6,841 nt of DNA. It comes from Nanobdellota archaeon. GTDB lineage: Archaea > Nanobdellota > Nanobdellia > Pacearchaeales > GW2011-AR1. The notes beneath the pieces are model-generated. The model was not told the origin of the DNA. It was given only the letters and a program-made list of their open reading frames with translations, and ran no database searches. Below, piece after piece: positions 6,765 to 6,841 of this stretch. Numbering within the stretch: the stretch's first letter is position 1; every line of letters begins with the position of its first letter. Where the stretch lies: NCBI GenBank assembly GCA_018901675.1, contig JAHIEH010000032.1:1-6841 (forward strand). The letters run 5' to 3'. The position numbers were made by a program, and so were the translations under genes.

Positions 6765-6765
6765 T

Positions 6766-6841
6766 ATGAAAAAGCTAAACCAAAAGAAAATCAAATGGAT
6801 CGTAAAGGAGGGCGATAAGAGAGACATAGGCTTTTACACAA
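6766..6841 (+). CDS. N-terminus of a probable IS481-type transposase (partial)
   Basis: An open frame of 25 codons runs off the window, starting MKKLNQKKIKWIVKEGDKR. A short basic leader followed by a helix of the KIKWIVKE type is what I recall of archaeal IS481/integrase-like transposases, where it opens the helix-turn-helix DNA-binding domain. No catalytic DDE residues are inside the window, so the family call rests on this N-terminus and the adjacent terminal repeats. The frame is open upstream to 6697 with a GTG at 6703, but the ATG gives the family-like start. No Shine-Dalgarno site is visible. The gene is divergent from the glycosyltransferase, with about 130 bases between the two starts. 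Confidence 0.6.
   Translation, partial: MKKLNQKKIKWIVKEGDKRDIGFYT

Larger units (their letters stand above)
6698..6841 (+). mobile_element. Left end of a probable IS481-like insertion sequence (cut by window edge)
   Basis: The stretch combines a TGTG-starting end (TGTGTGTTATC from 6700), a 13-bp inverted repeat, a hairpin and the start of an open reading frame whose first residues resemble archaeal IS481-type transposases. The exact left boundary is uncertain, probably 6698-6702. The other end and any target-site duplication lie outside the window. Confidence 0.55.

Noticed and set aside
6741..6765. Hairpin followed by TTTT read as a bacterial-type terminator
   Set aside because: It stands directly before a start codon and follows no plus-strand gene; a role in guarding the transposase start fits better.

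Overview
The window looks like a piece of an AT-rich archaeal genome, plausibly from a small-genome lineage such as the DPANN/Woesearchaeota-like groups; that placement is an inference. The archaeal signs are a deoxyhypusine synthase of the archaeal/eukaryotic hypusine pathway, ribosome-binding sites of the GAGGTGA type, oligo-T tracts rather than hairpin terminators at gene ends, and a probable archaeal-type IS481-like element.

Layout: positions 1-136 hold no gene I can support. A plus-strand pair follows, almost certainly one transcript: deoxyhypusine synthase (137-1087) and, after one base, a fold-III PLP-dependent decarboxylase (1089-2144). Together they suggest amine supply plus hypusine modification of aIF5A, or a closely related amine pathway. 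The decarboxylase has Arg where the family has its catalytic Cys, and the synthase lacks three acidic residues that bind spermidine in the human enzyme, so the actual amine chemistry is open.

This pair converges, with only 6 bp between, on a minus-strand operon read from right to left: a GT4 glycosyltransferase (5404-6636), a five-helix membrane protein with MscS-type TM-helix character (4811-5407, overlapping the glycosyltransferase by 4 bases), and an 879-residue SERCA-like P-type ATPase (2151-4790, 20 bases further on). The ATPase keeps all seven SERCA calcium ligands I could align. The operon has a good Shine-Dalgarno site at each of its first two genes and a plausible TATA box at 6675-6682.

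The right end, from about 6698, looks like the left end of an insertion sequence: a 13-bp inverted repeat, a second hairpin ending four bases from a start codon, and the first 25 residues of a probable IS481-type transposase cut off by the window edge. It lies just upstream of the operon promoter. I see no CRISPR array, tRNA, rRNA or known defence system. The parts most worth a second look are the synthase-decarboxylase pair and the surface/ion-transport operon.
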